Source: Acidovorax defluvii (lineage in GTDB: Bacteria; Pseudomonadota; Gammaproteobacteria; Burkholderiales; Burkholderiaceae_C). Taken from it: 64,000 nt of DNA. The stretch spans positions 1-64,000 of the forward strand of contig QLTU01000009.1 in assembly GCA_003268905.1 (NCBI GenBank), read 5' to 3'. A model generated the notes under the pieces. The model worked only from the letters and a program-made list of their open reading frames with translations, did no database searches and was not told the DNA's origin. How positions within the stretch are numbered: position 1 is the first letter of the stretch; the number at the start of each line of letters is the position of its first letter. The position numbers and the translations under genes were made by a program. Below, one piece after another: positions 1 to 8,528 of the stretch.

Positions 1-352
1 AACCCGAAGGTCTTTGCACTTTCTTCACCAGCCACCGCCTCCGGCAACTCGCTACTCTCAGCGCAGCCTTGAATTATATACCGGGTTTTTACCCAATCAA
101 ACCCAAAATCACCTTTTTGCAAACCTTCTTCTCCACCACCCAGATCTTCCCAACAGGGACACCTCTGAACAGCGAAGCCTGCGACTATAGCATGGAAAAG
201 TTGACACCTGAAGCAGGTCGTCGATTCTTTGCAAGTCAGCGGAATACTGATTCCCGTCACGACGCTTCGCAAGCGAAATGCACTGCACGGCATGACCCGC
301 CCCCGCCCAACACCAACCGTCAATTGTCGCTCCCCTGATAATCAGCGCCACC
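1..352. other. Region before the first gene; no supported gene
   Basis: No convincing gene is seen in these 352 bases. Bases 1-72 read open in frame +1 to a TGA and could be the last 23 codons of a rightward gene entering from the left, but nothing in the short translation is recognisable. A TTGACA-like hexamer at 201-206 with a weak ATTCTT 17 bases later could be a promoter for the downstream ATPase gene. The rest looks non-coding. Confidence 0.4.
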
Positions 353-2251
353 ATGTCACTTATCACCTTACTGGACGCCCAACTCGCATTTGGGCATGTC
401 GCACTGCTGGATCACGCCGGCTTTTCCCTTGAAACCGCGGAGCGCATTGGCCTGATCGGGCGCAACGGAGCAGGCAAATCTTCTTTGCTCAAAATTCTGG
501 GGGGATTGGCCAAGCCAGACGATGGCAACCTGCACGTCCAGCAGGGGGTTCGTATCGCCTACGTAGCTCAGGAGCCGACCCTTGATCAGCAAGTCACCAT
601 TTTCAAGGCGGTTTCTGAAGGCTTGCAACATGTGATTGCCGTGAGGGACCAATACCTGTCAGGAGCAGATGGACTTGATCTCGACGCGCTGCAGTCCGTG
701 ATTGAAGCGTACGACGCATGGAACTGGGAGCAGCGCGTCGAAGAGACGCTGCAACGCCTGCACCTGGATCCGGATGCGATCGTAGGGACGCTCTCCGGCG
801 GTACAAAGAAGCGCGTTGCGCTCGCCCAGGCGTTGGTCACACGGCCGGATGTGCTGCTGCTGGACGAGCCCACCAATCATCTGGATCTTGACTCTATTGA
901 ATGGCTGGAGGACTTGCTGCTCGACTTTCCGGGCAGCGTTGTCACGATTACCCATGACCGGGCGTTCCTGGACCGGGTCGCAACCCGGATTGTGGAGCTG
1001 GACCGAGGACAGCTGCGCTCGTATCCCGGTAACTTCGCTCAGTACCTTGTGCAGAAGGAAGACCAGCTTGCGCAAGAAGCCGTAATTTCAGCCAAGGCAG
1101 ACAAACTGCTGGCGCAGGAAGAGGTGTGGATTCGCAGGGGCGTGGAAGCGCGGCGTACCCGCAGCCAAAGCCGAATCAGCCGGCTTGAGCATCTACGCGC
1201 TCGTCGCGAGGCGCGGCGAGATGTTGTGGGCAGCGTCAAGATGGATGTCGCTACGGGTTCGCAAAACGGCTACCAGGGAAAAATCGTTGCCGAGCTGACC
1301 GGGGTTAGCAAGGCATTTGGCGACAAGACCATTGTTCGAAAATTCAGTGCCACGATCCTGCGCGGTGACAAGGTCGGGCTGATTGGTCCGAACGGTGCGG
1401 GAAAAACCACCTTGCTGAAGCTCATCCTGGGTGAACTTCAGCCTGACGAAGGCCAGATACGCCAGGGTGCCAACTTGCAGGTGGCGTATTTTGACCAGAT
1501 GCGACACGCGATCAACCTGGATGCCACCCTAGAGGACTTCATCAGCCCCGGCAGCGAGTGGATCGAGATTGGCGGACAGCGCAAGCATGTCAAAAGCTAC
1601 CTGAGCGATTTCCTGTTTTCCCCGGCACGTGCACATTCACCTGTGAGGTCCCTGTCCGGCGGTGAGCGCAACCGACTATTGCTGGCGCGGCTGTTTGCGC
1701 GCCCCGCCAATGTGCTGGTGCTCGACGAGCCGACCAATGACCTGGACATCGACACGCTGGACTTGCTGGAAGATCTGCTGGAATCGTATGAAGGCACCGT
1801 ATTTCTTGTAAGCCACGACCGCACCTTCCTGGACAACGTGGTAACCAGCACCATCGCTTTCGAAGGCGATGGCAACTGGCGTGAATACGAGGGCGGTGTG
1901 CAGGATTGGCTGATCCAATCCAAGCGAAGCCGGGCCCTGACGGCGGCTGCGCCCACCCCGAAGGAGCGCGCGACACAAAATTTGAGCGAAACAACGGCTG
2001 AGCGCTTATCAGATAAGCCTGAGCAGCTATCAAAAAAGAAACTTAGCTACAAAGAGCAACGAGAACTGGATCAATTGCCCCAACGCATCGCCGATCTGGA
2101 GACCGAGCAAAAAACCTTGCAGGATGAACTGGCCGACGGCAAGGTGTACAGCCAGGACGCCGCCAGGGCAGCTACCCTCCACGCGCGCGAAGGAGAAATT
2201 GAGGAGCAACTGATGGCAGCGCTCGAACGCTGGTCAGCGCTTTCCACCTGA
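353..2251 (+). CDS. uup: ABC-F family ATPase (Uup/EttA-like)
   Basis: A soluble protein with two tandem ABC ATPase domains and no membrane segments, typical of the ABC-F family that acts on ribosomes or DNA intermediates rather than in transport. The first Walker A (GRNGAGKS) is at residues 36-43 and the second (GPNGAGKTT) near 345. The signature sequences LSGGTKKR and LSGGERNR and both DEPTNHLD/DEPTNDLD Walker B regions are present. A charged linker and a C-terminal coiled coil (after KKLSYKEQ, about 560-630) are characteristic of Uup. The linker at about residues 548-562 is encoded by a copy of a dispersed short repeat (about 2001-2040). The 632-residue length is normal. The gene converges with cheB. 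Uup is the best guess within ABC-F. Confidence 0.9.
   Translation: MSLITLLDAQLAFGHVALLDHAGFSLETAERIGLIGRNGAGKSSLLKILGGLAKPDDGNLHVQQGVRIAYVAQEPTLDQQVTIFKAVSEGLQHVIAVRDQYLSGADGLDLDALQSVIEAYDAWNWEQRVEETLQRLHLDPDAIVGTLSGGTKKRVALAQALVTRPDVLLLDEPTNHLDLDSIEWLEDLLLDFPGSVVTITHDRAFLDRVATRIVELDRGQLRSYPGNFAQYLVQKEDQLAQEAVISAKADKLLAQEEVWIRRGVEARRTRSQSRISRLEHLRARREARRDVVGSVKMDVATGSQNGYQGKIVAELTGVSKAFGDKTIVRKFSATILRGDKVGLIGPNGAGKTTLLKLILGELQPDEGQIRQGANLQVAYFDQMRHAINLDATLEDFISPGSEWIEIGGQRKHVKSYLSDFLFSPARAHSPVRSLSGGERNRLLLARLFARPANVLVLDEPTNDLDIDTLDLLEDLLESYEGTVFLVSHDRTFLDNVVTSTIAFEGDGNWREYEGGVQDWLIQSKRSRALTAAAPTPKERATQNLSETTAERLSDKPEQLSKKKLSYKEQRELDQLPQRIADLETEQKTLQDELADGKVYSQDAARAATLHAREGEIEEQLMAALERWSALST
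2001..2040 (-). repeat. Dispersed palindromic repeat, copy a (inside the ABC-F gene)
   Basis: On the minus strand this reads TTTTTTGATAGCTGCTCAGG, then CTTATCTGATAAGCGCTC. It matches the repeat family seen at six other places in the window (GATAGCTGCT core, then an AGCGCTTAT/ATAAGCGCT inverted pair). It lies in frame in the linker before the C-terminal coiled coil of the ATPase, where related proteins tolerate length variation. Confidence 0.6.
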
Positions 2252-2269
2252 CATGCTGATTTTTACAGG

Positions 2270-2296
2270 CCGCAAAGCGCTCCCAGCGCTTTGCGG
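2270..2296. terminator. Hairpin between convergent genes
   Basis: A perfect 11-bp inverted repeat (CCGCAAAGCGC / GCGCTTTGCGG, 5-base loop) fills the gap between the convergent stops of the ABC-F gene and cheB. Neither side has a proper T tract, so it may stop transcription weakly or act only as an mRNA 3' hairpin. Confidence 0.5.
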
Positions 2297-2304
2297 GCAG
2301 CATC

Positions 2305-3402
2305 TCAGATGCGGTGGTGCAGGCGGTCGGTGGCTCCGCGCAACCGCGTGATCAAGGCGGAGGCAATCTGGTTCAACGGAAGCACCTCATCTGCCGCACC
2401 GTGGGCAATGGCCTCGCGCGGCATGCCAAACACGATGCAACTCGCTTCATCCTGCACATAGTTGTAGCTGCCTGCGTCCTTCATCACCTTCATCGCAGCC
2501 GCTCCATCGTTGCCCATGCCCGTGAGCATGATGCCGAATGCATTGCGGCCCACCACGGCAGCCGCAGATTTGAAGAGCACCTCCACCGATGGCTTGTGAC
2601 GATTGACTGGTGCGCCATCGTCCACCACCGCGACATAATTGGCGCCACTGCGCGCCACATGAAACTGGGTGCCACCGGGGGCAATATAGGCATGCCCCGG
2701 AAGGATGCGCTCACCATTGACCGCTTCCTTGACCGTGATCTGACACAAGCCATTGAGCCGCGCCGCAAAACTGGTGGTAAAGCCGGGCGGCATGTGCTGG
2801 GTGATCACAATCGCTGGCGAGTCTGCCGGCATCTGCACCAGCACTTCGCGAATTGCCTCCGTGCCGCCGGTCGATGCACCGATGCAAATCAGCTTTTCTG
2901 TCGACAACCTGCCCAGCAACGCCGTTGCTGGTGCAGGATGAGCAACCCCACCGGACGAAGCGGACGCAGCCACCTCACGCGGCGCAGAACGGCGCACCTG
3001 AGCCACCGCGGCCACCCGGATCTTGTCTACGATCAGGGAGGCGAGCTCATTGATTCCGCTCGCCAGCCCCACGCGCGGCTTGGCCACAAAATCCACGGCA
3101 CCCAACTCCAGCGCTTTCATGGTGACCTCTGCACCGCGCTCTGTCAGGGTGGAAATCATCACCACCGGCATAGGTCGCAAGCGCATCAATCGGCCAAGAA
3201 AATCAATGCCGTCCATGCGCGGCATCTCAACGTCCAAGGTGATCACATCGGGGTTCAGTTCGCGAATCATTTCGCGTGCGACCAGTGGATCGTTCGCCGT
3301 GCCAACGCACTCCATGTCCCTCTGTCGGTTGATGATTTCCGCGAGCAAGCTGCGCACCAGCGCCGAATCATCCACCACCACCACTCGAATTTTCTTGCTC
3401 AT
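2305..3402 (-). CDS. cheB: Chemotaxis protein-glutamate methylesterase CheB
   Basis: Removes methyl groups from chemoreceptor glutamates once phosphorylated by CheA, giving adaptation. The N-terminal receiver domain has the acidic pair DD11-12 and the phospho-acceptor Asp57 ([11 protein letters not shown]). The C-terminal esterase domain carries the catalytic triad: Ser177 in GASTGG, His203 in TQHMPPGF and Asp299 in GMGNDGA. The 365-residue length is normal. It is the last gene of a leftward block cheA'-cheW-cheR-cheD-cheB, 15 bases after cheD. The gene itself looks intact, but its partner kinase upstream is truncated, so phosphorylation would need another CheA. Confidence 0.96.
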   Translation of the reverse strand: MSKKIRVVVVDDSALVRSLLAEIINRQRDMECVGTANDPLVAREMIRELNPDVITLDVEMPRMDGIDFLGRLMRLRPMPVVMISTLTERGAEVTMKALELGAVDFVAKPRVGLASGINELASLIVDKIRVAAVAQVRRSAPREVAASASSGGVAHPAPATALLGRLSTEKLICIGASTGGTEAIREVLVQMPADSPAIVITQHMPPGFTTSFAARLNGLCQITVKEAVNGERILPGHAYIAPGGTQFHVARSGANYVAVVDDGAPVNRHKPSVEVLFKSAAAVVGRNAFGIMLTGMGNDGAAAMKVMKDAGSYNYVQDEASCIVFGMPREAIAHGAADEVLPLNQIASALITRLRGATDRLHHRI

Positions 3403-3417
3403 TCCCTCACACCTTCC

Positions 3418-4125
3418 TCAAAACAGATCCACCGAACCACCAGATGTGGTCTTGGCAACGATCGCTGCATTGCCGCGAACCTCCTGAGCCACAAGTGTTT
3501 CGGGGTGGGTATGGGCCAGCCGCTTGACCATGGCTTTGCCGGTTACGGGGAAAAAAACCACTTTGCGTGGATAGATATCCAGCACGTCCTCAGACATGAT
3601 GGGAATACGTTCCGTCTGAAGATAGTTCAGCACGAAATTGGTGTTGCGCTCTCCCACATTCATCGTGGTGAAGTTGTGCATGACCTGGGCTCCGCCAAAA
3701 ATCTTGGCTTGCATCGTCTCACGCCGGGCGCCGAGCTTGAGCATCTCATTGATCAGCAACTCCATGGCGTAAGACCCATAGCGGCCCGAGGCATCTGCCA
3801 TATCCCCGTCTGGAAGCATGAAATGGTTCATTCCACCAATGCGGGCTCTGCTGTCCCACAGGCAAGCCGCAATGCATGACCCCAGCACCGTCATGATGAT
3901 CATGTTCTCGTCCGACACAAAGTATTCACCCGGCAACACCTTCACAGCGTTGTGCTGGAAATGATGGTCGGCGTAAAAAAACGATGCCTCACCAGGTTTG
4001 CGCGCCTGGGCTTTCAACCCCTGCAGCGACGACTCTTTCGCAACCGCAGTGCCAGTGGAGTAAACGTCTGCGCTCAAGGGGGCAATGCGCGGCGCACGCC
4101 GCCGCTCTGTGGTGTCAAATGCCAT
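3418..4125 (-). CDS. cheD: Chemoreceptor glutamine deamidase CheD
   Basis: Deamidates specific glutamines of chemoreceptors. The catalytic Cys84 lies in VLGSCIAACLWD and the catalytic His101 in GGMNHFMLP, the two hallmark positions of the family. An N-terminal extension of about 60 residues precedes the core, giving 235 residues (longer than many CheD proteins, usual in this group of bacteria). It lies between cheR and cheB in the leftward chemotaxis block, with 84 bases separating it from cheR. Confidence 0.95.
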   Translation of the reverse strand: MAFDTTERRRAPRIAPLSADVYSTGTAVAKESSLQGLKAQARKPGEASFFYADHHFQHNAVKVLPGEYFVSDENMIIMTVLGSCIAACLWDSRARIGGMNHFMLPDGDMADASGRYGSYAMELLINEMLKLGARRETMQAKIFGGAQVMHNFTTMNVGERNTNFVLNYLQTERIPIMSEDVLDIYPRKVVFFPVTGKAMVKRLAHTHPETLVAQEVRGNAAIVAKTTSGGSVDLF

Positions 4126-4209
4126 GGGAATGGCTCCCTGAAAGACCAGTGGCCAAATGGCGCCGGATCATAGGTTGGTCGTGGAAACTGCGTGGCATCA
4201 GTGAGGCTG

Positions 4210-5121
4210 TCAACGCCGTTCGTACACCGTTTTGCCACGCAGGGTAAAGAGATCCCGTGATTCGCTGAAATTTTCGGCATGGCCAACGAACAACATTCCG
4301 CCCGGCTTGAGCACCCGATGGATTCGCTCCAGCACCTTCCGCTGGGTCGGGGCGTCAAAATAAATCATGACATTGCGACAAAAAACCACATCAAAAGACT
4401 CCCGGAAAGGCCAGTCGTCGCGGATCAGGTTCACGCTGATGAACTCGATTGCCTTGCGCATCTCGGGTTTGGCGCGAACCATGCCTTCATTGCCGGCCTT
4501 TCCACGCAGGAAAAAATGCCGAAGGCGCTCGGGGCTGAGCCCTTTGACGTTGTCCACCCGATAAACACCTTGTGCCGCAGTCGCCAGTACGCGCGAGTCG
4601 ATATCACTGGCCGTCAGCTTGAAAGGTGCATTCGGGCCCAGCGCTTCCAGCGCAGTCATGACAATGGAATATGGCTCTTCCCCGGTGGATGCCGCATTGC
4701 ACCAAACCCGCCACGGCGTGCCAGAAGGCTTGCTCTTCAGATGCGCAGCAAAAATTTCAAAATGGTGCTGTTCACGGAAAAATGCCGTCAAATTAGTGGT
4801 CAAGGCATTCACGAACTCTTGCCACTCGGGACCGTCATGCTTTTCCAGCCAGCTCAGATACTCATTAAAGCTCGTATGCCCCGTCTCCCTGAGACGACGC
4901 GAGAGTCGGCTGTAAACCATTGCGTGCTTGCCATCGTGCAAACTGATGCCAGCGCGCTGGTAAATGAGTCCCTGGACCCGCGCGAAATCGGCCGTTGTCC
5001 AGACAAATTCACGCCCTTGCGAAAGGGGGCCGGAGGACGCCGTTGCAGCAACGGCAGTATCCGCCCTGCCGGAAAGAGTGCGCGTTCGCGCCGCAGTTGA
5101 AGGGGTGGCAGTCGAGGACAT
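4210..5121 (-). CDS. cheR: Chemotaxis protein methyltransferase CheR
   Basis: SAM-dependent methylation of receptor glutamates, the reaction opposed by CheB. The N-terminal helical domain (about 35-105) is followed by the methyltransferase fold, with NLTAFFRE, the SAM-binding NAASTGEEPYS loop and FCRNVMIYFD, all standard CheR motifs. The first 35 residues are low-complexity Ser/Thr/Ala, so a slightly later start cannot be excluded. It sits between cheW and cheD. At 303 residues it is full length and shows no defect. Confidence 0.95.
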   Translation of the reverse strand: MSSTATPSTAARTRTLSGRADTAVAATASSGPLSQGREFVWTTADFARVQGLIYQRAGISLHDGKHAMVYSRLSRRLRETGHTSFNEYLSWLEKHDGPEWQEFVNALTTNLTAFFREQHHFEIFAAHLKSKPSGTPWRVWCNAASTGEEPYSIVMTALEALGPNAPFKLTASDIDSRVLATAAQGVYRVDNVKGLSPERLRHFFLRGKAGNEGMVRAKPEMRKAIEFISVNLIRDDWPFRESFDVVFCRNVMIYFDAPTQRKVLERIHRVLKPGGMLFVGHAENFSESRDLFTLRGKTVYERR

Positions 5122-5206
5122 GTGTTTCCTGTTCGCTCCATAGGGCCAGTGAAAAAACTCACCGGCCTGTGTTTCCCTGGGCCAACATTTGAATGGCCCA
5201 ATCGTG

Positions 5207-5695
5207 CTACTCGTCCGTAGTCACCAAACCCATGTCCACACTGGACATCAATTTCTCAATGTCCAGCAGGATGAGCATGCGCTCGCCTACCGAGCCCAGA
5301 CCCAAGATACAACTGTTGTCGATGGCGCTTTCAATATCGGGGGCGGCGCGAACACTGCCCGAGGCCAGTTCCATGACATCGCTGACCGAGTCCACCACAA
5401 TCCCGACCACACGCTGACGCAGATTCAGAATGATCACCACCGTAAAGGTGTTGTAGTCGGCCTGGGTGCAGTTGAACTTGATGCGCATGTCCACGATGGG
5501 CACGATCGTTCCCCGCAAATTGACCACGCCTTTGATGAACTCTGGTGCATTGGCAATGCGGGTGGGAGGCTCGTAACCCCGAATTTCCTGAACCTTCAGG
5601 ATGTCGATGCCGTACTCTTCCTGGTCGAGCCTGAACGTCAGATACTCCCGGGCACTGGACGCAGTGGTTTCTTCTGATTTTTCCATCACACTCAT
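5207..5695 (-). CDS. cheW: Chemotaxis coupling protein CheW
   Basis: Couples receptors to the kinase CheA. The reading frame begins [16 protein letters not shown] and contains [33 protein letters not shown] and the later [11 protein letters not shown], all typical of the CheW SH3-like double barrel. I chose the ATG at 5695 because AAGGAAG precedes it at good distance; a start six codons earlier would use that Shine-Dalgarno as coding sequence. 162 residues. It lies 54 bases downstream of the cheA remnant, which has lost its own 5' end and therefore any promoter previously shared. Confidence 0.94.
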   Translation of the reverse strand: MSVMEKSEETTASSAREYLTFRLDQEEYGIDILKVQEIRGYEPPTRIANAPEFIKGVVNLRGTIVPIVDMRIKFNCTQADYNTFTVVIILNLRQRVVGIVVDSVSDVMELASGSVRAAPDIESAIDNSCILGLGSVGERMLILLDIEKLMSSVDMGLVTTDE

Positions 5696-5749
5696 GGTGA
5701 TTCTTCCTTTCAAGACAGCGCCTGCAACAACCGGCGCAGGCGCAAGAAT

Positions 5750-6649
5750 CTAGTGGCGTGCCCGTCGCACCAGCCCACCCGTATCCAGAATAAGGGCCAC
5801 GGTGCCGTCGCCCAAAATCGTGGCCCCCGACACATTGGGAACTTTGCGATAGTTGGATTCGAGGTTCTTGACCACCACTTGGTGCTGACCCAGCAACTCA
5901 TCCACCAGCAGGGCGACACGGCTACCGTCTGCTTCCACTACCACCATGATGTTGCTGGACTTGCTGGCGTCGAAGCGAGGCACCTGGAAAATCTTTTCCA
6001 GGGCAATCACGGGCATGTATTCGTCCCGCACCTTGACCAACTGCGACCCTTGCGCCACTGTGCTGACATCTTCGGGGTTGACCTGGAACGACTCGACCAC
6101 CGACGACAACGGAAGAATGTAGACCTCGTCGCTGACGCCCACGGACATGCCATCCATGATGGCCAACGTCAGGGGCAGGCGCACGGACACCCTCATCCCG
6201 TAGCCTTCTGCCGAATCGATCTCGACCGAGCCGTTGAGCGCCGCAATGTTTCGCTTGACAACGTCCATTCCCACACCACGGCCTGACACGTCCGTAACCT
6301 CATCGGCGGTGGAAAATCCCGGTGCAAAGATAAGCTGCCAGACATCGGCGTCACTCATGTGCTCGGACACATCAAGACCGCGCTCCTGCGCTTTGCTCAG
6401 TATCTTTTCGCGCGACAGCCCTTTGCCGTCATCTCGCACCTCGATCACGATCGAGCCGCCCTGGTGAGAGGCTGATAGCGTAATGGTGCCGTGCTCCGGT
6501 TTGCCTTTTGCCAGACGATCGGCAGGCATTTCGATGCCGTGATCGCAACTGTTTCGCACCAGGTGAGTCAACGGGTCGGTGATTTTTTCAACCAGACCCT
6601 TGTCGAGTTCGGTGGCCTCACCCAGCGTCACAAAATCCACCTTCTTCCC
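5750..6649 (-). pseudogene. cheA: cheA, 3' portion only (kinase core and CheW-like domain)
   Basis: The surviving 299 codons begin at GKKVDFVTLGE. They contain the H-box-like LVRNSCDHGIE, the ATP-binding DDGKGL, PGFSTADEV and GRGVGMDVV motifs and a complete regulatory P5 domain ending SGATILGDGTVALILD. Missing are the P1 HPt domain with the phosphorylated His, P2, and the P3 dimerisation helices: more than half of a normal CheA. The frame stays open rightward to 6907, but those extra 86 codons are the antisense of flhF and resemble nothing in CheA. The product could not autophosphorylate in the normal way. The break abuts flhF' head to head at about 6650. Confidence 0.9.
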
Positions 6650-6665
6650 GATCAAGACCAGCGGC
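6645..6665. other. Rearrangement junction cheA'::flhF'
   Basis: Left of about 6649 the minus strand codes for CheA. Right of about 6651-6678 the plus strand codes for the C-terminus of FlhF. Both genes are cut at their 5' sides, leaving no space for promoters of either operon. No repeat or insertion sequence is visible at the join. Exact placement within a few bases is uncertain because ATC/GAT codons fit either side. Confidence 0.85.
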
Positions 6666-6935
6666 TCGCAGCAAGCCATCCTTTCGAAGGTGGACGAGGC
6701 CGTCAAGCTGGGCCCCGCCATGGATGCACTGATCCGCCACCAGATGGTGCTGCGCGGCATCACCAATGGCCAGCGCGTCCCTGAAGACTGGGAAACCGCC
6801 GATGCGCACAAACTCATCAGCACGTCGATGCGCGCGCCCACCAAGTCGGCTTTTGACCCCAAGGCAACCGATCTGGACTTCTTCTTCTCCCACTCGACCG
6901 ACCCCATGACCGAACGGGAGTTTGTGGATGCTTGA
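6651..6935 (+). pseudogene. flhF: flhF, 3' end only (SRP-type GTPase fragment)
   Basis: The plus-strand frame from the junction reads QAILSKVDEA, then GPAMDALIRHQ and the FlhF/SRP-GTPase signature TNGQRVPEDW, ending with a DLDFFF tail. This is the C-terminal end of FlhF, the GTPase that places the flagellum at the pole. Only about 94 codons remain of a protein usually over 400 residues. The P-loop and most of the G domain are missing, so it cannot work. Its stop overlaps the start of the next gene by 8 bases (ATGCTTGA), the usual flhF-flhG coupling. Confidence 0.85.
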
Positions 6936-7731
6936 CACCAGTTTTCACCAGGGCGCCGGCCTGCACAGCTTCACACCACAGTCCGAATTGCGCGTGCTGG
7001 CCGTAGCCAGTCAGGAACAGGCAGAAAGCGGCCTGGAGATGGAAACCCTCTGGCAGCTGTGCGCCAGCCTGCAGCGACTGGGTTACCCGGTGGTGGTACT
7101 GGATGGCACTGCCTATGAGACCGAGGCATCCCCCGGTCTCCACCACCTGCTCAGACAAGCCCCCTGGAACGAAGGCGCCAGCCTGGAGGCGGATGGAAAC
7201 GTATCGTCCCTGGCCGTCCTGCCGGCTGCCAAGGGGTTATCGGAACTGGTGCGCATCGCACACGCAACCTATGCACCTCCCCTGCAGGGGCTTCTGCCTT
7301 ATTTTCGAGCCTACGGGCTGCTGGTACTTCACGCACCGGCCAGCGTGCTGGGCCCGTTGCTCACGCACACGGCCACAACGCCCCTGGTCGTGATGCCAAA
7401 GGGTGCCGCAGGCGTGCTCACCAGCTACAAACACCTCAAGCAGATCGCACAGCACTCGGGTTTGCCATGCACCGTGGCTGCGGTACTGCAGGGCAACGGA
7501 GCGCCGGAACGCAGCAAAGCACAGGGTGCACTGCGCACCTTGCAGCAATGCGCAGACCGTCACCTGGGAGGGCGGATGCACACCACCACACTATCTGTCG
7601 ACAATGGTCAGGATATACAGCGGCTGGCCTTGCAACTGCTGGAAAACGCGGGCACCATTGGCGGATCGCTGTCTGCAATGCCCACCCACAACCTGACCGG
7701 ACTGCCTTCGCATGGTGTTCGGAGCCACTGA
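6928..7731 (+). CDS. FlhG-position protein, MinD/ParA-like fold without P-loop
   Basis: A 267-residue protein between flhF' and fliA, the usual place of FlhG, the MinD-type ATPase that limits flagellar number. The weak pattern fits a MinD fold: an LRVLAVAS first strand, a middle LLVLHAPAS strand, then TTPLVVMPKGAAGVLTSYKHLKQI resembling the MinD segment after the second Walker motif. The deviant Walker A (KGGVGKS) is absent, however; the N-terminus reads QSELRVLAVASQEQAES. It is therefore a degenerate FlhG or a structural relative unlikely to hydrolyse ATP. The ATG at 6928 overlaps the flhF stop. With flhF broken, its native promoter is lost. Confidence 0.7.
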   Translation: MLDTSFHQGAGLHSFTPQSELRVLAVASQEQAESGLEMETLWQLCASLQRLGYPVVVLDGTAYETEASPGLHHLLRQAPWNEGASLEADGNVSSLAVLPAAKGLSELVRIAHATYAPPLQGLLPYFRAYGLLVLHAPASVLGPLLTHTATTPLVVMPKGAAGVLTSYKHLKQIAQHSGLPCTVAAVLQGNGAPERSKAQGALRTLQQCADRHLGGRMHTTTLSVDNGQDIQRLALQLLENAGTIGGSLSAMPTHNLTGLPSHGVRSH

Positions 7732-7735
7732 TCTG

Positions 7736-8452
7736 ATGTATACCGCCAAAGGCCAGCTCGACCGTGATGCGCTGATCCGCCAGCACGTACCGCTGGTTCG
7801 ACGGATTGCCCACCACATGATTGCCAAGCTGCCCCCCAATGTGGAGGTGGACGACCTGATCCAGGTGGGAATGATGGGTCTGGCAGAAGCACTGTCCCGC
7901 TACGAAGCCACGCAAGGTGTTCAGTTCGAAACCTTTGCCACCCAGCGCATCCGCGGAGCCATGCTGGATGAGTTGCGCGAGGGCGACTGGATGTCCCGAA
8001 GCTCCCGCAAGAGCCAGAAAGACATCGAACACGCCGTGCGTCGGCTGGAACAAAAGCTGGGGCGCAGCCCCCTGGAGTCAGAAATTGCCGCAGACATGGG
8101 CATGACCCTTCCCGAATACCAAAGCCTGCTCGGCAAGGTACGGGGCACCCAGCTGGTGTACCTGGAAGACATGACCCACGGCAACGAAGACGACGATGGT
8201 TTTCTGGACCGCCACGTTGCCGACAGCGATGCCGACCCCGTCGAACTACTGCGCGACCACCGGCTCCGCACCTCTTTGGTTCAGGCCATTCAGAGCCTGC
8301 CCGAACGGGAGCAGCACATCATGGGCATGTATTACGAACATGACATGAATCTGAAGGAAATTGCGGCTGTGCTGGGCGTCACAGAATCACGGGTGTGCCA
8401 GTTGCACAGCCAGTCGATTGCCCGCCTTCGCGCAAAAATGCGCAGCCACTGA
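7736..8452 (+). CDS. fliA: Flagellar sigma factor FliA (sigma-28)
   Basis: Directs RNA polymerase to late flagellar promoters. Region 2 reads HVPLVRRIAHHMIAKLPPNVEVDDLIQVG followed by YEATQGVQFETFATQRIRGAMLDELR, which is diagnostic for FliA. Region 3 (LGRSPLESEIAADMGM) and region 4 (LPEREQHIMGMYY, LKEIAAVLGVTESRVCQLHSQ) are complete. I prefer the ATG at 7736 (MYTAKGQLDRDA) with GGAG 11 bases upstream; an in-frame ATG at 7712 overlapping the previous gene is possible. About 238 residues, full length. Its activity would be held by FlgM, encoded nearby. Confidence 0.95.
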   Translation: MYTAKGQLDRDALIRQHVPLVRRIAHHMIAKLPPNVEVDDLIQVGMMGLAEALSRYEATQGVQFETFATQRIRGAMLDELREGDWMSRSSRKSQKDIEHAVRRLEQKLGRSPLESEIAADMGMTLPEYQSLLGKVRGTQLVYLEDMTHGNEDDDGFLDRHVADSDADPVELLRDHRLRTSLVQAIQSLPEREQHIMGMYYEHDMNLKEIAAVLGVTESRVCQLHSQSIARLRAKMRSH

Positions 8453-8495
8453 GGCGGGTGGTTTGTTTGGGTGGGTGGCGCTCCACCGAGCACCG

Positions 8496-8517
8496 GGTGC
8501 GCACACCACTGCGCACC
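8496..8517. terminator. Hairpin between convergent fliA and flgN
   Basis: A perfect 8-bp inverted repeat, GGTGCGCA / TGCGCACC with a 6-base loop, lies between the convergent stops of fliA (8452) and flgN (8529). On the plus strand TAAATTTT follows a few bases later, giving a moderate intrinsic terminator. Confidence 0.45.
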
Positions 8518-8528
8518 TGCGTAAATTT

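Noticed and set aside
69-338. An 89-codon open frame before the ABC-F gene
   Set aside because: No recognisable protein character, and alternative frames are equally open in this short stretch.
2314-3879. A 521-codon open frame on the plus strand
   Set aside because: It runs antisense to cheB and cheD, both with all catalytic residues. The translation is His/Arg-rich and featureless.
5750-6907. A 385-residue 'CheA' reading frame
   Set aside because: The frame is open, but the first 86 codons are antisense to the flhF fragment and have no CheA similarity. Only 5750-6649 is real cheA.
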